Assembly: GCF_027497495.1 (NCBI RefSeq) | Contig: NZ_CP114205.1 | Span: 6,944,001 to 7,008,000, forward strand | DNA: 64,000 nt | Direction of reading: 5' to 3' | Source: Streptomyces tubercidicus | GTDB lineage: Bacteria; Actinomycetota; Actinomycetes; Streptomycetales; Streptomycetaceae | In this document: positions 25,347-33,876 of the stretch, one piece after another | Layout of the letters: the number at the start of each line of letters is the position of its first letter | Position numbering within the stretch: position 1 is the stretch's first letter | Program-made: the position numbers and the translations under genes | Notes under the pieces: model-generated | Told to the model about the DNA's origin: nothing | Database searches by the model: none | The model's input: only the letters and a program-made list of their open reading frames with translations

Positions 25347-26262
25347 CGGGAATGAAGGTCACCAGCAGCGGGATCGCCGGTACCAGCGCCGCCACCGCCG
25401 TCATCCGCAGGCGGCGGGCGGGGGTGAAGCGCGGTGCGGGGGCCAGCAGCCGGTCCACCCGCTGGGGTACCTGGGCGAGCTGGGCCGGGCAGGGGCCGAA
25501 CACCCCGCGATCCTCATTGAGTTCGACCAGGGCCAGGGCGATCGTCCGGCGGCCGAAGCGGCGCGAGGCCACATCGTCGGCGGCCAGCTCGACCAGCCGG
25601 TGCACCTGATCGCGGAACGCGGCGAAGACCGGGACCTGCGGAAAACCGGCGGCCAGTGCCGAGGCGCAGTACAGCAGGAGATCGTGCCGGGCCCGCGCAT
25701 GGCCTTGCTCATGGGCGATCAGCGCATCGAGCTGATGACCCTTCAGTCGACGCAACGCCGAGGTGGTGATGACCAGTTGGGGCGAGGCGTGGGACAGCCA
25801 CCAGGCCTCCGGGCGGTCCCCCTCCAGGACGACCAGACGCTCTCCGGAGGGCTCCTCGCCGGGCAACAACGGCGCGCGGCGCAGCAGCTCGGCCCGCCGC
25901 TGCCGCCTGCGGGCCCGGACCGCCCGTACCTCGCGGGTCAGGGCGAAGACCGTCCAGGCCCCGCCGCCCGCCAGCAGCAGGGCCAGCACCCCGGCCCAGG
26001 GCCCGTGCGTCTGGAGCGCATACGCCTCGACGACGACCCGCGGGGCGAACCCGAACACCGGGCTGCGGACGGCTTCCCAGGCGGCGGCCGCGCTCAGCGA
26101 CATCGCGAGCAGACAGCACAGCAGAACACCTGCGACCACGCACTGCCACACCCACAGGGCGAGCACCGGCTCACGGTCGGGCCAGTCGGAACGGGCCATC
26201 AGCCGTGGCGCCATTGCCGCGGCCAGCACGCCGAGCATCATCAGCGCGAGAGTGACCATCAT
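25327..26262 (-). CDS. M56-family membrane metallopeptidase (BlaR1/MecR1-like)
   Basis: This 311-residue protein has four predicted helices and the zinc motif HEQGH at 184-188, followed by LVELAADDVASRRFG, which supplies the third ligand Glu region. Unlike BlaR1 it has no penicillin-binding sensor domain; the end after the catalytic part is a short helix and GLRALT. No BlaI-type repressor lies next to it. The upstream neighbour on the same strand is a DUF5134 membrane protein, a pairing I have seen in other Streptomyces. The substrate is unknown. The stop lies in a 21-bp tandem array. Confidence 0.85.
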   Translation of the reverse strand: MMVTLALMMLGVLAAAMAPRLMARSDWPDREPVLALWVWQCVVAGVLLCCLLAMSLSAAAAWEAVRSPVFGFAPRVVVEAYALQTHGPWAGVLALLLAGGGAWTVFALTREVRAVRARRRQRRAELLRRAPLLPGEEPSGERLVVLEGDRPEAWWLSHASPQLVITTSALRRLKGHQLDALIAHEQGHARARHDLLLYCASALAAGFPQVPVFAAFRDQVHRLVELAADDVASRRFGRRTIALALVELNEDRGVFGPCPAQLAQVPQRVDRLLAPAPRFTPARRLRMTAVAALVPAIPLLVTFIPGLRALT

Positions 26263-26399
26263 GCCGTCACCCTATGAGCGCACGACTACCCGTTGGTACG
26301 GCCGCGCGACGGAAGTGATGTATGCCACCCGGCAACACCTGTGAACGGTCAACGGGCCCGTCGGCCGCGCCGAACCGGGCCGCAGCGCGTCGCCGCAGC

Positions 26400-27077
26400 T
26401 CACAGCGCCAGCAACATCGCCAGCATGCCAATCCCCATCGCCACCCGGCAGGCCCGCAACACCCCGGAGCCCGCCACGGCCGTCGGCCCGCCTGCCACCG
26501 GCTCGTCCGCCACCGGCCCACCCGCCACCGGCCCGTCCGTCACCGCTTCCCCGGACACCGCGCCCGCCGCGGGCACCAGCCGGACCCCGGCCGCGAGCAC
26601 GTACCCGGTGAAGTAGACGAGCAACAGCCCCGTCAGCAACGGCACCCCGCCCGGCACGGTATGCGCCATCGCGGCCGCGCCGCTCGCCCCGTCCGCCTGG
26701 CCCATCTGCGCCATCGGCTCCATCGGGCCCAGGTGGCTCATCTGGCTCATCTGCCCTGTGTGCCCCGGCTGTTGGGACGGCACCACCATCGCGACCGCCA
26801 TATACGCCATGGCCAGCGCCCCCACCGCATGGTGCAGATGGCGGCGTGCCAGTGCCCACAGGCCCGCCGTCCCGAAGACCGCGGTGAACAGCCACGGCGA
26901 CCACGACGGCGGCGCGAGGGGCCAGGCCATCGCCGCCATGCCCAGCGCCATCAGCCCCTCGCCGCGCGCCTCGCCCCGCTGCGCGACCGGCCCCGTACGC
27001 GCCCGCACCAGGCAGTACGCCCCGGCGCCGACCCCCAGCAGCACCAGCAGCCAGCCGACCCAGGCCGGTCCGTGCAC
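26400..27077 (-). CDS. DUF5134 family membrane protein with Met-rich loop
   Basis: This protein has 225 residues from GTG 27077, chosen for GGGGAGG six bases upstream; the open frame farther upstream is low complexity. About six helices are visible (VGWLLVLLGVGAGAYCLV, WLFTAVFGTAGLWALARRHL, HHAVGALAMAYMAVAMVV). A loop near residues 110-140 is strikingly Met/His/Gln-rich: HTGQMSQMSHLGPMEPMAQM. A second loop has PVAGGPVADEPVAGGP repeats. Met/His-rich loops often bind copper(I), but that is only a suggestion. It precedes the M56 peptidase by about 137 bp on the same strand. Confidence 0.72.
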   Translation of the reverse strand: MHGPAWVGWLLVLLGVGAGAYCLVRARTGPVAQRGEARGEGLMALGMAAMAWPLAPPSWSPWLFTAVFGTAGLWALARRHLHHAVGALAMAYMAVAMVVPSQQPGHTGQMSQMSHLGPMEPMAQMGQADGASGAAAMAHTVPGGVPLLTGLLLVYFTGYVLAAGVRLVPAAGAVSGEAVTDGPVAGGPVADEPVAGGPTAVAGSGVLRACRVAMGIGMLAMLLAL

Positions 27078-27228
27078 GGAGCACCTCCCCTCGTACCCGT
27101 ACGCATCGGGGGCAGGCTGCCCGCCGGGCGCCCGGCACACGGGAGCGCACGGGCGCAAGGGGGGAGCGCGGCGGAGGGGTGCCGCCAGGCGCCGTATCCG
27201 CCCCGGCAGGACTGGGGCGAGGGCGGCC

Positions 27229-27615
27229 TCAAGGGCGATAGCGCAGCGGGTGGTCCGCCGGGACCTGGGTGAGCACGATCCGATGGCCATCCGGGTCGGC
27301 GATCCACATCTCGATCAGGCCCCACGGCTCCTGTACGGGCGCGCGCAGCACCTCCACCCCGTGCGCCAGCAGCTCCTGGTGCGCCGCCGCGGCGTCCGCC
27401 ACCTGGAGCCAGAGCTGGAGGGTCTCGGTGGCGGGAGCGGCGGCGCGGCCGGACACCTCCAGGAAGCCGCCGCCGAGGAAGTAGACCGTGCCGCGCTCGG
27501 AGCCGGTACCGAATTCCCGGTAGATCTCCAGCCCCAGCGCCTCGCCGTAGAACGCCCGCGACCGCTCGGGATCGGCCGGCCGCAACAGCACCCTGCTGCT
27601 CAGTACGTGCACCAT
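27229..27615 (-). CDS. VOC-family (glyoxalase-like) protein
   Basis: This 128-residue protein has one vicinal-oxygen-chelate fold of two beta-alpha-beta-beta-beta modules: VLLRPADPERSRAFYGEALGLEIYR, seen as segments ADPERSRAFYGEALGLEIY and TVYFLGGGFLEVSG, then EPWGLIEMWIADPDGH. Metal ligands expected in the family (His, Glu) are partly visible (EMWIADPDGHR). The activity could be glyoxalase, dioxygenase or antibiotic-binding, and cannot be read from sequence. A 21-bp tandem array fills the space between this gene and the divergent GNAT gene. Confidence 0.85.
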   Translation of the reverse strand: MVHVLSSRVLLRPADPERSRAFYGEALGLEIYREFGTGSERGTVYFLGGGFLEVSGRAAAPATETLQLWLQVADAAAAHQELLAHGVEVLRAPVQEPWGLIEMWIADPDGHRIVLTQVPADHPLRYRP

Positions 27616-27657
27616 GCCCGGACCCTACGCCGCCCACCCCGCCCGGCCGGGCACCCG

Positions 27658-27773
27658 CCACCGCAACACCACGACGAGCCACCACAAGACCGCAACGAGC
27701 CGCCACAAGGCCGCGACAAGGCCGAGACAAGCCACCGGAACACCACCACAAGTCACCGGAACACCGTGACGAA
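27658..27773. repeat. 21-bp tandem array in a divergent promoter region
   Basis: Five 21-bp units begin at 27658, 27679, 27700, 27732 and 27753, with an 11-bp partial copy at 27721. Typical unit halves are CCACCGGAACACC and ACCACAAG. The array lies between the starts of the leftward VOC gene and the rightward GNAT gene, so it must overlap or border their promoters. Confidence 0.82.
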
Positions 27774-27847
27774 TGGCTCTGACGCCGCACACCCGCCGGT
27801 TGTTAGCCTCCTCGCAGACCCGTCCGCCTGAGAGGACCCCGCGCACC

Positions 27848-28381
27848 ATGCCCACCAGCGAGCTCACCTTCCGTACCGCCCTCGATGCCGATGTCCCCGG
27901 GCTCGTCGACCTCATCGAGTCGGCCTACCGCGGCGACATCAGCCGCAGCGGCTGGACGACGGAGGCGGACCTGCTGGAGGGGCAGCGCACCGACCCCGAG
28001 GGCGTCACCGCCGTGGTGCGCAACGAGACCGGCCGGCTGCTGATAGCGGAGCGGGACGGTGCGCTGATCGCCTGCTGCCAGCTCGAACACCGCGGGGACC
28101 ACGCGTACTTCGGGATGTTCGCGGTGCGTCCGGAGCTCCAGGGCGGCGGCCTCGGCAAGGTGATCATCGCGGAGGCGGAGCGGACCGCCCAGGACATCTG
28201 GGGCGCCCGGGAGATGCGGATGACGGTCATCCGGCAGCGCACGGAGCTGATCGCCTGGTACGAGCGCCGCGGCTACCGACGCACCGGGGAGCGCACCCCG
28301 TTCCCGTACGGCGACGAGCGGTTCGGCATCCCCCAGCGCCCCGACCTGGAATTCGAGCTGCTGGTCAAACCGCTCGGCTAG
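27848..28381 (+). CDS. GNAT-family N-acetyltransferase
   Basis: The protein has 177 residues from ATG 27848. It has a single GNAT fold: LTFRTALDADVPGLVDLIESAYRG at the start (shown as LTFRTALDADVPGLVDLI), acetyl-CoA pyrophosphate loop ELQGGGLGKVII, then IWGAREMRMTVIRQRTELI and WYERRGYRRTGE. The acceptor is unknown. It is convergent with the ABC transporter operon (22 bp between stops) and divergent from the VOC gene. Confidence 0.9.
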   Translation: MPTSELTFRTALDADVPGLVDLIESAYRGDISRSGWTTEADLLEGQRTDPEGVTAVVRNETGRLLIAERDGALIACCQLEHRGDHAYFGMFAVRPELQGGGLGKVIIAEAERTAQDIWGAREMRMTVIRQRTELIAWYERRGYRRTGERTPFPYGDERFGIPQRPDLEFELLVKPLG

Positions 28382-28403
28382 CCCCTGGGCCGCCGGCTGC
28401 CGC

Positions 28404-29216
28404 TCACAGCCGCCCCGCCTGGATGATCCGTTGCAGGAACTGCCGGGTGCGGTCGTGCCGCGGATCGCCGAAGACCTGCTCCGACGTGCCGCGCTCCAGC
28501 ACCACCCCGCCGTCCAGGAAGCACACCTGGTCGGCGACCTCCCGCGCGAAGCCCATCTCATGGGTGGCGATGACCATGGTCATGCCCTCCTCCTTGAGCT
28601 CGCGGACGACGCCCAGCACCTCGCCGACCAGCTCCGGGTCGAGCGCCGCGGTGATCTCGTCGAGCAGCAGCAGCCGGGGCCGCCCGGCCAGCGCCCGGAC
28701 GATCGCGACCCGCTGCTGCTGCCCGCCGCTGAGCCGGTCCGGATACTCCCCGGCCCGCCCGCCGAGCCCCAGCCGCTCCAGCAGCTCACGGGCCCGCGCC
28801 TCCGCCTCGGCGCGCCCCACCCCGTGCACCCGGCGCGGCGCCAGCGTGATGTTGTCCAGCACGGTCATGTGCGGGAAGAGGTTGTACGCCTGGAACACCA
28901 CACCGATCCGGCGGCGTACGGCGTCCACGTCGGCCCGCGGATCGGTGATCTCCGCACCGTCCAGGAAGATCGCGCCGTCGTCGATCTCCTCCAGGAGATT
29001 CGCGCAGCGCAGCAGGGTGGACTTGCCCGACCCCGAGGCGCCGATCAGCGCGGTCACGGTGTGCGGCGGAACCTCCAGATCCACATCCCGCAGTACGACC
29101 GTGCCGCGCCCGTAAGTCTTGCGCACGGACTCCAGCCGCAGCACCGGACCGTCGCCGGGCGCGGCCGGACCGGCGGTCTCGGCGGCGGGCCGCGGGGTGT
29201 CGTCCGTCGTGCTCAT
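28404..29216 (-). CDS. Polar amino-acid ABC transporter ATPase
   Basis: This 270-residue ATPase has Walker A GASGSGKST, Q-loop VVFQAYNLFPHMTVLDN, signature LSGGQQQRVAIVRALA, Walker B LLLLDEITAALDPELV and H-loop VIATHEMGFA. The wording NLFPHMTVLDNI is typical of the glutamine/glutamate (GlnQ) branch. Its ATG overlaps the stop of the permease gene (ATGA). Thus SBP, permease and ATPase are translationally chained. A 25-residue Ala/Pro-rich N-terminus precedes the conserved domain. Confidence 0.94.
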   Translation of the reverse strand: MSTTDDTPRPAAETAGPAAPGDGPVLRLESVRKTYGRGTVVLRDVDLEVPPHTVTALIGASGSGKSTLLRCANLLEEIDDGAIFLDGAEITDPRADVDAVRRRIGVVFQAYNLFPHMTVLDNITLAPRRVHGVGRAEAEARARELLERLGLGGRAGEYPDRLSGGQQQRVAIVRALAGRPRLLLLDEITAALDPELVGEVLGVVRELKEEGMTMVIATHEMGFAREVADQVCFLDGGVVLERGTSEQVFGDPRHDRTRQFLQRIIQAGRL

Positions 29217-30115
29217 ACCAGCCCTCCCTGGGCGCGCCTGCGGTCCATACGGGCCGTGATCCAGTCCGTGCAGCGGGTCATCGGGATCGTCAGGGCGACG
29301 AAGACGAGCCCGGCCACGACATACGGCGTGAAGTTGAAGTCCTTGCCGGCGATGATCTGCGCGGCGTAGACCGCGTCCACCGCGCCCGCGATGGACACCA
29401 GACCGGTGTCCTTCTGCAGCGAGACCAGATCGTTCAGCAGCGGCGGCACCACCCGTCGCACCGCCTGCGGCAGCACCACGAAGCGCAGCGCCTGTCCGCC
29501 GGAGAGCCCCAGCGACCGGGCCGCTGCCCGCTGCGAGGGGTGCACCGATTCGATGCCGGCCCGGAAGACCTCGGCGACATAGGCCGAGTACGTCAGCACC
29601 AGCGCGGAGCCGCCGAGCAGCACCGGATCGGTGGTCACGCCCTGCAGCCGCAGCGCCGGCACCCCGAAGACCACCATCAGCAGACAGATGATCAGCGGCA
29701 GTCCACGGAAGAAGTCGGTGTACGCGGCGGCCAGCGCGCGCAGCGGGAAGAACACCGGGCCGCGCAGCGTCCGGGCCACCGCCAGCAGCAGCCCGAGCAC
29801 CAGCACCGCCGCCCCGCACACCACCAGCAGCCGCAGATTCAGCAGCAGCCCGTCCAGCACCTTCGGCAGCGCGATCCGGGCGTACTCCAGGCTGAAGAAC
29901 GTCTCGCGGGTCCGCGGCCAGCCGGGCGAGCGGGTGATGACCAGGAAGAGGACCGCGCCGGTGACCAGGGTGCTGAGTGCGGCGACGGCGGTGGCGCGCC
30001 GGGCCCTGGCCCGCTTGAAGCGCTCCCGCTCGATCCGCCGCGGCGAGGGCACATACCCGTCGTCGGCCTTCTCCCGCGCCGTACGGGACTTCACCACACC
30101 GTCTCCGTACGTCAC
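29213..30115 (-). CDS. Polar amino-acid ABC transporter permease
   Basis: This 300-residue permease starts at GTG 30115, overlapping the TGA of the binding-protein gene. An N-terminal cytoplasmic, Arg/Lys-rich segment of about 55 residues precedes five or six helices. Family motifs include FFRGLPLIICLLMVVFG and the ATPase-contact loop around FRAGIESVHPSQRAAARSLGL, quoted in part as GIESVHPSQRAAARSLGL. It then shows QAVRRVVPPLLNDLVSLQKD. It forms the membrane channel, with only one permease gene present, so a homodimer is expected. Confidence 0.92.
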   Translation of the reverse strand: MTYGDGVVKSRTAREKADDGYVPSPRRIERERFKRARARRATAVAALSTLVTGAVLFLVITRSPGWPRTRETFFSLEYARIALPKVLDGLLLNLRLLVVCGAAVLVLGLLLAVARTLRGPVFFPLRALAAAYTDFFRGLPLIICLLMVVFGVPALRLQGVTTDPVLLGGSALVLTYSAYVAEVFRAGIESVHPSQRAAARSLGLSGGQALRFVVLPQAVRRVVPPLLNDLVSLQKDTGLVSIAGAVDAVYAAQIIAGKDFNFTPYVVAGLVFVALTIPMTRCTDWITARMDRRRAQGGLV

Positions 30116-30993
30116 TTGAGCACCGGAACCGAAACGGCGTCGGTCAGCCACTTCTTCTCCAGCGCGGCCAGCGTGCCGTTCTTGCGCAGCGTGTCCACCG
30201 CGGCCGTCACACACCCGGTGATCCGGCTCTCCTTGTCCAGCACCAGGCCGAACTGCTCCGCGGCGGTGCCGGTGGCCGCGAACTGCCCGACCACCTCGGC
30301 GTCCTTCACCTCCGCCGAGGTGATGTAGAAGGCCGTCGGCAGATCGACGAGGATCGCATCGACCTGGCCGTTCTTCAGCGCGGACTTGGCCAGGTCGTTC
30401 TTCTGGAAGACGGCCGGCTGCTGCGCGGGCCGGACCGTGTCCTGGAGGACGTCCAGGCTGGTGCTGCCGACCTGCGCACCGAGTTTGAGCCGCCGCAGGT
30501 CGGCGATGCTCTTGGCGCGCGCCGCCTTGGAGCCCTTGAGCGCGATCACCGCTTGCCGTACGTCGTAGTAGCCGGAGGAGAAGGCGACGGCCCGCTTGCG
30601 CGCGGCGCTGACCGAGATCTGGTTGATGTCGAAGTCGAACTTCTTCGCACCGGGCGCAAAGGCGTTGTTGAACGGCACGGTCTGCCAGCGCACCGCGCCC
30701 TTGTCGTAGCCCAGTTGCTTGGCGACGGCGTACGCGACCGCGGATTCGAAGCCTTTGCCGTTGGCCGGCTCGTCGTCGTGGAACCACGGTGCGTACGCGG
30801 GCTTGTCGGTGCCGACCGTGAGCGTGCCGTGGGCCACGGTGGGCAGTCGGCCGCGCTCACAGCTCTGCTTGCCGGGCCCGGCGGCCCCCGGACCACCGGA
30901 GGACGCGTCCTGTGGGGCACAGCCGACGGCCGCGGTGAGCAGCGCGACGGCGGCGCAAGAGGCAAGGCGTAGGGGGCGGTTGGCGAGGCGCAT
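30112..30993 (-). CDS. Amino-acid ABC transporter substrate-binding lipoprotein
   Basis: The protein has 293 residues from ATG 30993. The signal peptide ends in a lipobox (TAAVGC, Cys about residue 25), so it is tethered to the outer face of the membrane. The family-3 solute-binding fold is visible in GTLTVGTDKPAYAPWFHDDE, KGFESAVAYAVAKQLGY, DFDINQISVSAARKRAVAFS and KLGAQVGSTSLDVLQD. It delivers a polar amino acid to the downstream permease/ATPase; the ligand is not determinable. It is first in the operon. Confidence 0.92.
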   Translation of the reverse strand: MRLANRPLRLASCAAVALLTAAVGCAPQDASSGGPGAAGPGKQSCERGRLPTVAHGTLTVGTDKPAYAPWFHDDEPANGKGFESAVAYAVAKQLGYDKGAVRWQTVPFNNAFAPGAKKFDFDINQISVSAARKRAVAFSSGYYDVRQAVIALKGSKAARAKSIADLRRLKLGAQVGSTSLDVLQDTVRPAQQPAVFQKNDLAKSALKNGQVDAILVDLPTAFYITSAEVKDAEVVGQFAATGTAAEQFGLVLDKESRITGCVTAAVDTLRKNGTLAALEKKWLTDAVSVPVLK

Positions 30994-31180
30994 GGCGGGA
31001 GCGTGGCAGTGCGCGAGGCGATCTGTCGAGATCACCGGCGAAAACATCCGCATGCTGGAAGCACATTGCAGGGATGTGAACTGCGGGTTTCTCCGTATGC
31101 CGGGGCTGAAGCCTGGCCCGGGGGAGCGGCACCCGGGGAACGGGGGACGCCCCGCCCGCCGGGACGCCCCGCCCGCAGTC

Positions 31181-31864
31181 CTACGCCGTGAAGCGCACCG
31201 CCCGCCGGATCTCCGGCATATCGGTCACCACGCCGTCCAGACCGAGCCCGCGTGCGAGGCGCAGCTGGTCGTGGGTGTTGACCGTCCAGGCCACCACCTT
31301 CAGCTGTGCGGCATGGGCCCGCTCGACCAGCTCCAGGGTGAGCCGCCGGATGTTCAGCGAGAGCATCGTCGCGCCGACGGCCAGTGCCCGGTCGACGACA
31401 TCGGCGCCGTAGCGGCTGGCGACCAGCGCCGTACGGACGCCGGGCAGCAGGGTCCGGATCGCGGCGAGCGCCTCGTCGTGGAAGGAGATCACATCGACCC
31501 GGCCGACCAGATCGCGTGAGCGCATCACCTCGGCCAGCGCCTGTGCGGCCGCCACATCCTTGATCTCGGCCTGCAGCGGCGCCTTGACCGCCGCCACGAC
31601 CTCCTCGAAGACCGGGATCCGCTCGCCCTGCCCGGCATCGAGTTCGCGCAGCTCGGCGAGGGTGCGTTCGACGATCGGTCCGGCGCCGTCGGTGGTCCGG
31701 TCCACATCCGCGTCGTGCATCACCACGAGCGCGCCGTCCTTGCTCAGATGCAGATCCAGTTCGATGACATCGAGGCCCTCGTGCTCGGCGCGCACGAAGG
31801 AGCGCAGGGTGTTCTCCGGCTCGACGCCCATCATCCCGCGGTGTCCGATGGTGAGAAAGGACAA
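31181..31864 (-). CDS. Glycerophosphodiester phosphodiesterase
   Basis: This 227-residue cytosolic enzyme of the GDPD (UgpQ-like) type has IGHRGMMGVEPENTLRSF with the first catalytic His and Glu, and VIELDLHLSKDGALVVMHDAD with Glu, Asp and the second His. It closes with VVAWTVNTHDQLRLARGLGLDG, seen in part as VAWTVNTHDQLRLARGLG. It hydrolyses glycerophosphodiesters to glycerol-3-phosphate and alcohol. It lacks a signal peptide. It lies upstream of the ABC operon on the same strand, separated by GGGACGCCCCGCCCG-type direct repeats. Confidence 0.92.
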   Translation of the reverse strand: MSFLTIGHRGMMGVEPENTLRSFVRAEHEGLDVIELDLHLSKDGALVVMHDADVDRTTDGAGPIVERTLAELRELDAGQGERIPVFEEVVAAVKAPLQAEIKDVAAAQALAEVMRSRDLVGRVDVISFHDEALAAIRTLLPGVRTALVASRYGADVVDRALAVGATMLSLNIRRLTLELVERAHAAQLKVVAWTVNTHDQLRLARGLGLDGVVTDMPEIRRAVRFTA

Positions 31865-32419
31865 GGCTGCCTCGCTTCTGTCGGCTCGGTGCCGCTGTCG
31901 GCTCAGTCCCGGTGTCGACCGTCGACTGTCGGCAACGGCGTAACGAAATGGCGCTCAGCCTAACGGGACAGTACGGCGGAAAAAGGGGTGCCGGACGGGC
32001 CCCGGTGTGTCCAGTACGGGTACCCGCCATCCCCGGCTTCCAGACCCCTCACCCTCGCGTGGGCGAGTCCCCGCCGCGCTGACGGGACCCGCCGGGACCG
32101 CGTCACGCGGGCGGTGGCGGCGACCTGGGGGCGGGGTGTGTGGCATATGCCATACGACTACGGGCAGTAGGTATCCGGGCGGTCGGGCCGCGCCGCTCCA
32201 GGAGGCGCAAAGTGGCCGGATCCCCGTCAACTGGCCCTGAAAGAAGCGCCGAAACCCTCGCCCTCATGGCTAGGAAGTGTCGCCTCAGTCGTCACGCACA
32301 GGAAAAATCGGCGTGAGCGTGGGGTGTCGGCAGAAAGATTTTCACCTGACCCACTTGAGTGGGCGATCCTCGGCTGGTTACCGTGGCCTGACAACACGAT
32401 CTACCGCCGGAGGGCAGTC
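31865..32419. other. Divergent regulatory region with two palindromes
   Basis: About 555 bp lie between the leftward phosphodiesterase and the rightward DUF6421 gene. No gene is supported. Two perfect dyads stand out: TGGCATATGCCA (32141-32152) and CCCACTTGAGTGGG (32350-32363). The left quarter (31865-31935) holds degenerate gtcggct repeats. Confidence 0.5.
32350..32363. promoter_or_regulatory. Operator-like palindrome upstream of the DUF6421 operon
   Basis: CCCACT-TG-AGTGGG has perfect six-base arms and ends 56 bp before the ATG of the DUF6421 gene, where a repressor site would be expected. No regulator gene is adjacent. Confidence 0.4.
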
Positions 32420-33817
32420 ATGACGGAAATTCTTTCGCCTGTGGGTGTCCCTGGGGCCACCGCGACCGCAGAGAGTGTGGTCGCCCACCCGGCCTGGCCC
32501 GTGCTCAAGGACGCGGTCGAAACCATCCGCCCGTGGCAGTCCAAGGACGGTTCGATCGACCTGGCGGCGGAGGGCGCGCCGACCGCCGGCGCCGTACGCG
32601 CCGAGGTCGACCGCGTGATAGCGGCCGTCGGTGAGCTCGCCCCGCTGCTGCCGCACGACGCGGCCTACCACCAGGCGCTCGCCGCCGACCTGCGCCGCTG
32701 GGCCGACGACGGCTTCGGTGTGCCGGACTTCCTGGACTCGCTGCTCGCTTTCCAGCCCGCCCAGCAGCGCGCCGACGGCCTCCAGCACCTCGTGCTGTTC
32801 CCCATGTACACCCAGAACGGCAACCCGGACCGCAACTTCGAGGCCGTCGTCCTGCGCATGGTCTGGCCGGACTGGCTCGCCGAGCTGGAGCGCACCCGCT
32901 ACGACAACCCCCTCTTCTGCGGCATCACCTTCGAGGACTTCACGGCCGGCTACGACACCCACTCGGCGGTGCTCTTCCCGGAGACCATCGCGGTGCGCGA
33001 GGCCCCCGAGCGGTTCAGCTGGGGCGGCATCTTCTGCGACCGCGAGGCCGCCCGCTTCCGCCGGGTCAGCGAAGCCGCCATCGAGACGCTCGGCCTCCAA
33101 CTCCCCGCGGACCTCCGCGAGATGCTCGACGACCAGGACCGCTGCCAGCAGGCGTTCGTGCTGTGGGACATGGTGCACGACCGCACCCACAGCCACGGTG
33201 ACCTGCCGTTCGACCCGTTCATGATCAAGCAGCGCCAGCCGTTCTGGATGTACGGCCTGGAGGAGCTGCGCTGCGACCTCACCGCCTTCAAGGAGGCCGT
33301 GAAGCTGGAGGCCGAGGGCTACACCCAGGCGCGTGATGTGCAGTTCGCGGTGATCTTCGACCGGATGTTCCGGTTCCCCGTCAGCGGCGACCGGACCCGC
33401 AACTACGACGGCCTGGGCGGGCAGCTGCTCTTCGCGTACCTGCACAAGCACGACGTCGTACGCTGGACGGACAACACACTGCACATCGACTGGGAGCGGG
33501 CGCCCAAGGTCACCAATCAGCTGTGCGGCGAGATCGAAAAGCTCTACCGCGACGGTATCGACCGGCCCAAGCTGGTCCACTGGTTCGCCGCGTATGACCT
33601 CGTCTCGACCTATCTCGCACCGCACCCGGGCTCCGTCTGGGCCAAGGGACCCGACGCCCTCGACCTGGACAAGCCGCCGCGCAAACTCGTGGACGACGTG
33701 CTCCCCGACGAATTCCCGCTGAGCATGTTCTACGAAGCGCTCGCCAAGAAGCTGCGTGCTGTGATCGCCTCTACCAAGGGCATCACGGCCCACAGTGACG
33801 CATTGGCGGCGGCATGA
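32420..33817 (+). CDS. DUF6421 family protein
   Basis: This protein has 465 residues, with GGAGGG seven to eight bases before ATG 32420. It is a soluble, well-conserved actinobacterial protein of unknown function. Segments include QHLVLFPMYTQNGNPDRNFE, HSAVLFPETIAVREAPERFS and a His/Asp-rich block WDMVHDRTHSHGDLPFDPFM that could bind a metal (about residues 249-268). It also has YDLVSTYLAPHPGSVWAKGP. It is the first gene of a coupled operon; its TGA overlaps an ATG in frame with the SDR. The partner genes (SDR and threonine aldolase) suggest amino- or hydroxy-acid metabolism, but no reaction can be assigned. Confidence 0.85.
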   Translation: MTEILSPVGVPGATATAESVVAHPAWPVLKDAVETIRPWQSKDGSIDLAAEGAPTAGAVRAEVDRVIAAVGELAPLLPHDAAYHQALAADLRRWADDGFGVPDFLDSLLAFQPAQQRADGLQHLVLFPMYTQNGNPDRNFEAVVLRMVWPDWLAELERTRYDNPLFCGITFEDFTAGYDTHSAVLFPETIAVREAPERFSWGGIFCDREAARFRRVSEAAIETLGLQLPADLREMLDDQDRCQQAFVLWDMVHDRTHSHGDLPFDPFMIKQRQPFWMYGLEELRCDLTAFKEAVKLEAEGYTQARDVQFAVIFDRMFRFPVSGDRTRNYDGLGGQLLFAYLHKHDVVRWTDNTLHIDWERAPKVTNQLCGEIEKLYRDGIDRPKLVHWFAAYDLVSTYLAPHPGSVWAKGPDALDLDKPPRKLVDDVLPDEFPLSMFYEALAKKLRAVIASTKGITAHSDALAAA

Positions 33818-33876
33818 GGACCGAGCGGAACACCCGGCCGAAGGCCGTCCAGCAGCAGGACGAGGAGGCGACGAAG

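Noticed and set aside
25263..27773. CRISPR array from the 21-bp repeats
   Set aside because: Units are contiguous with no spacers, and no cas gene is present.
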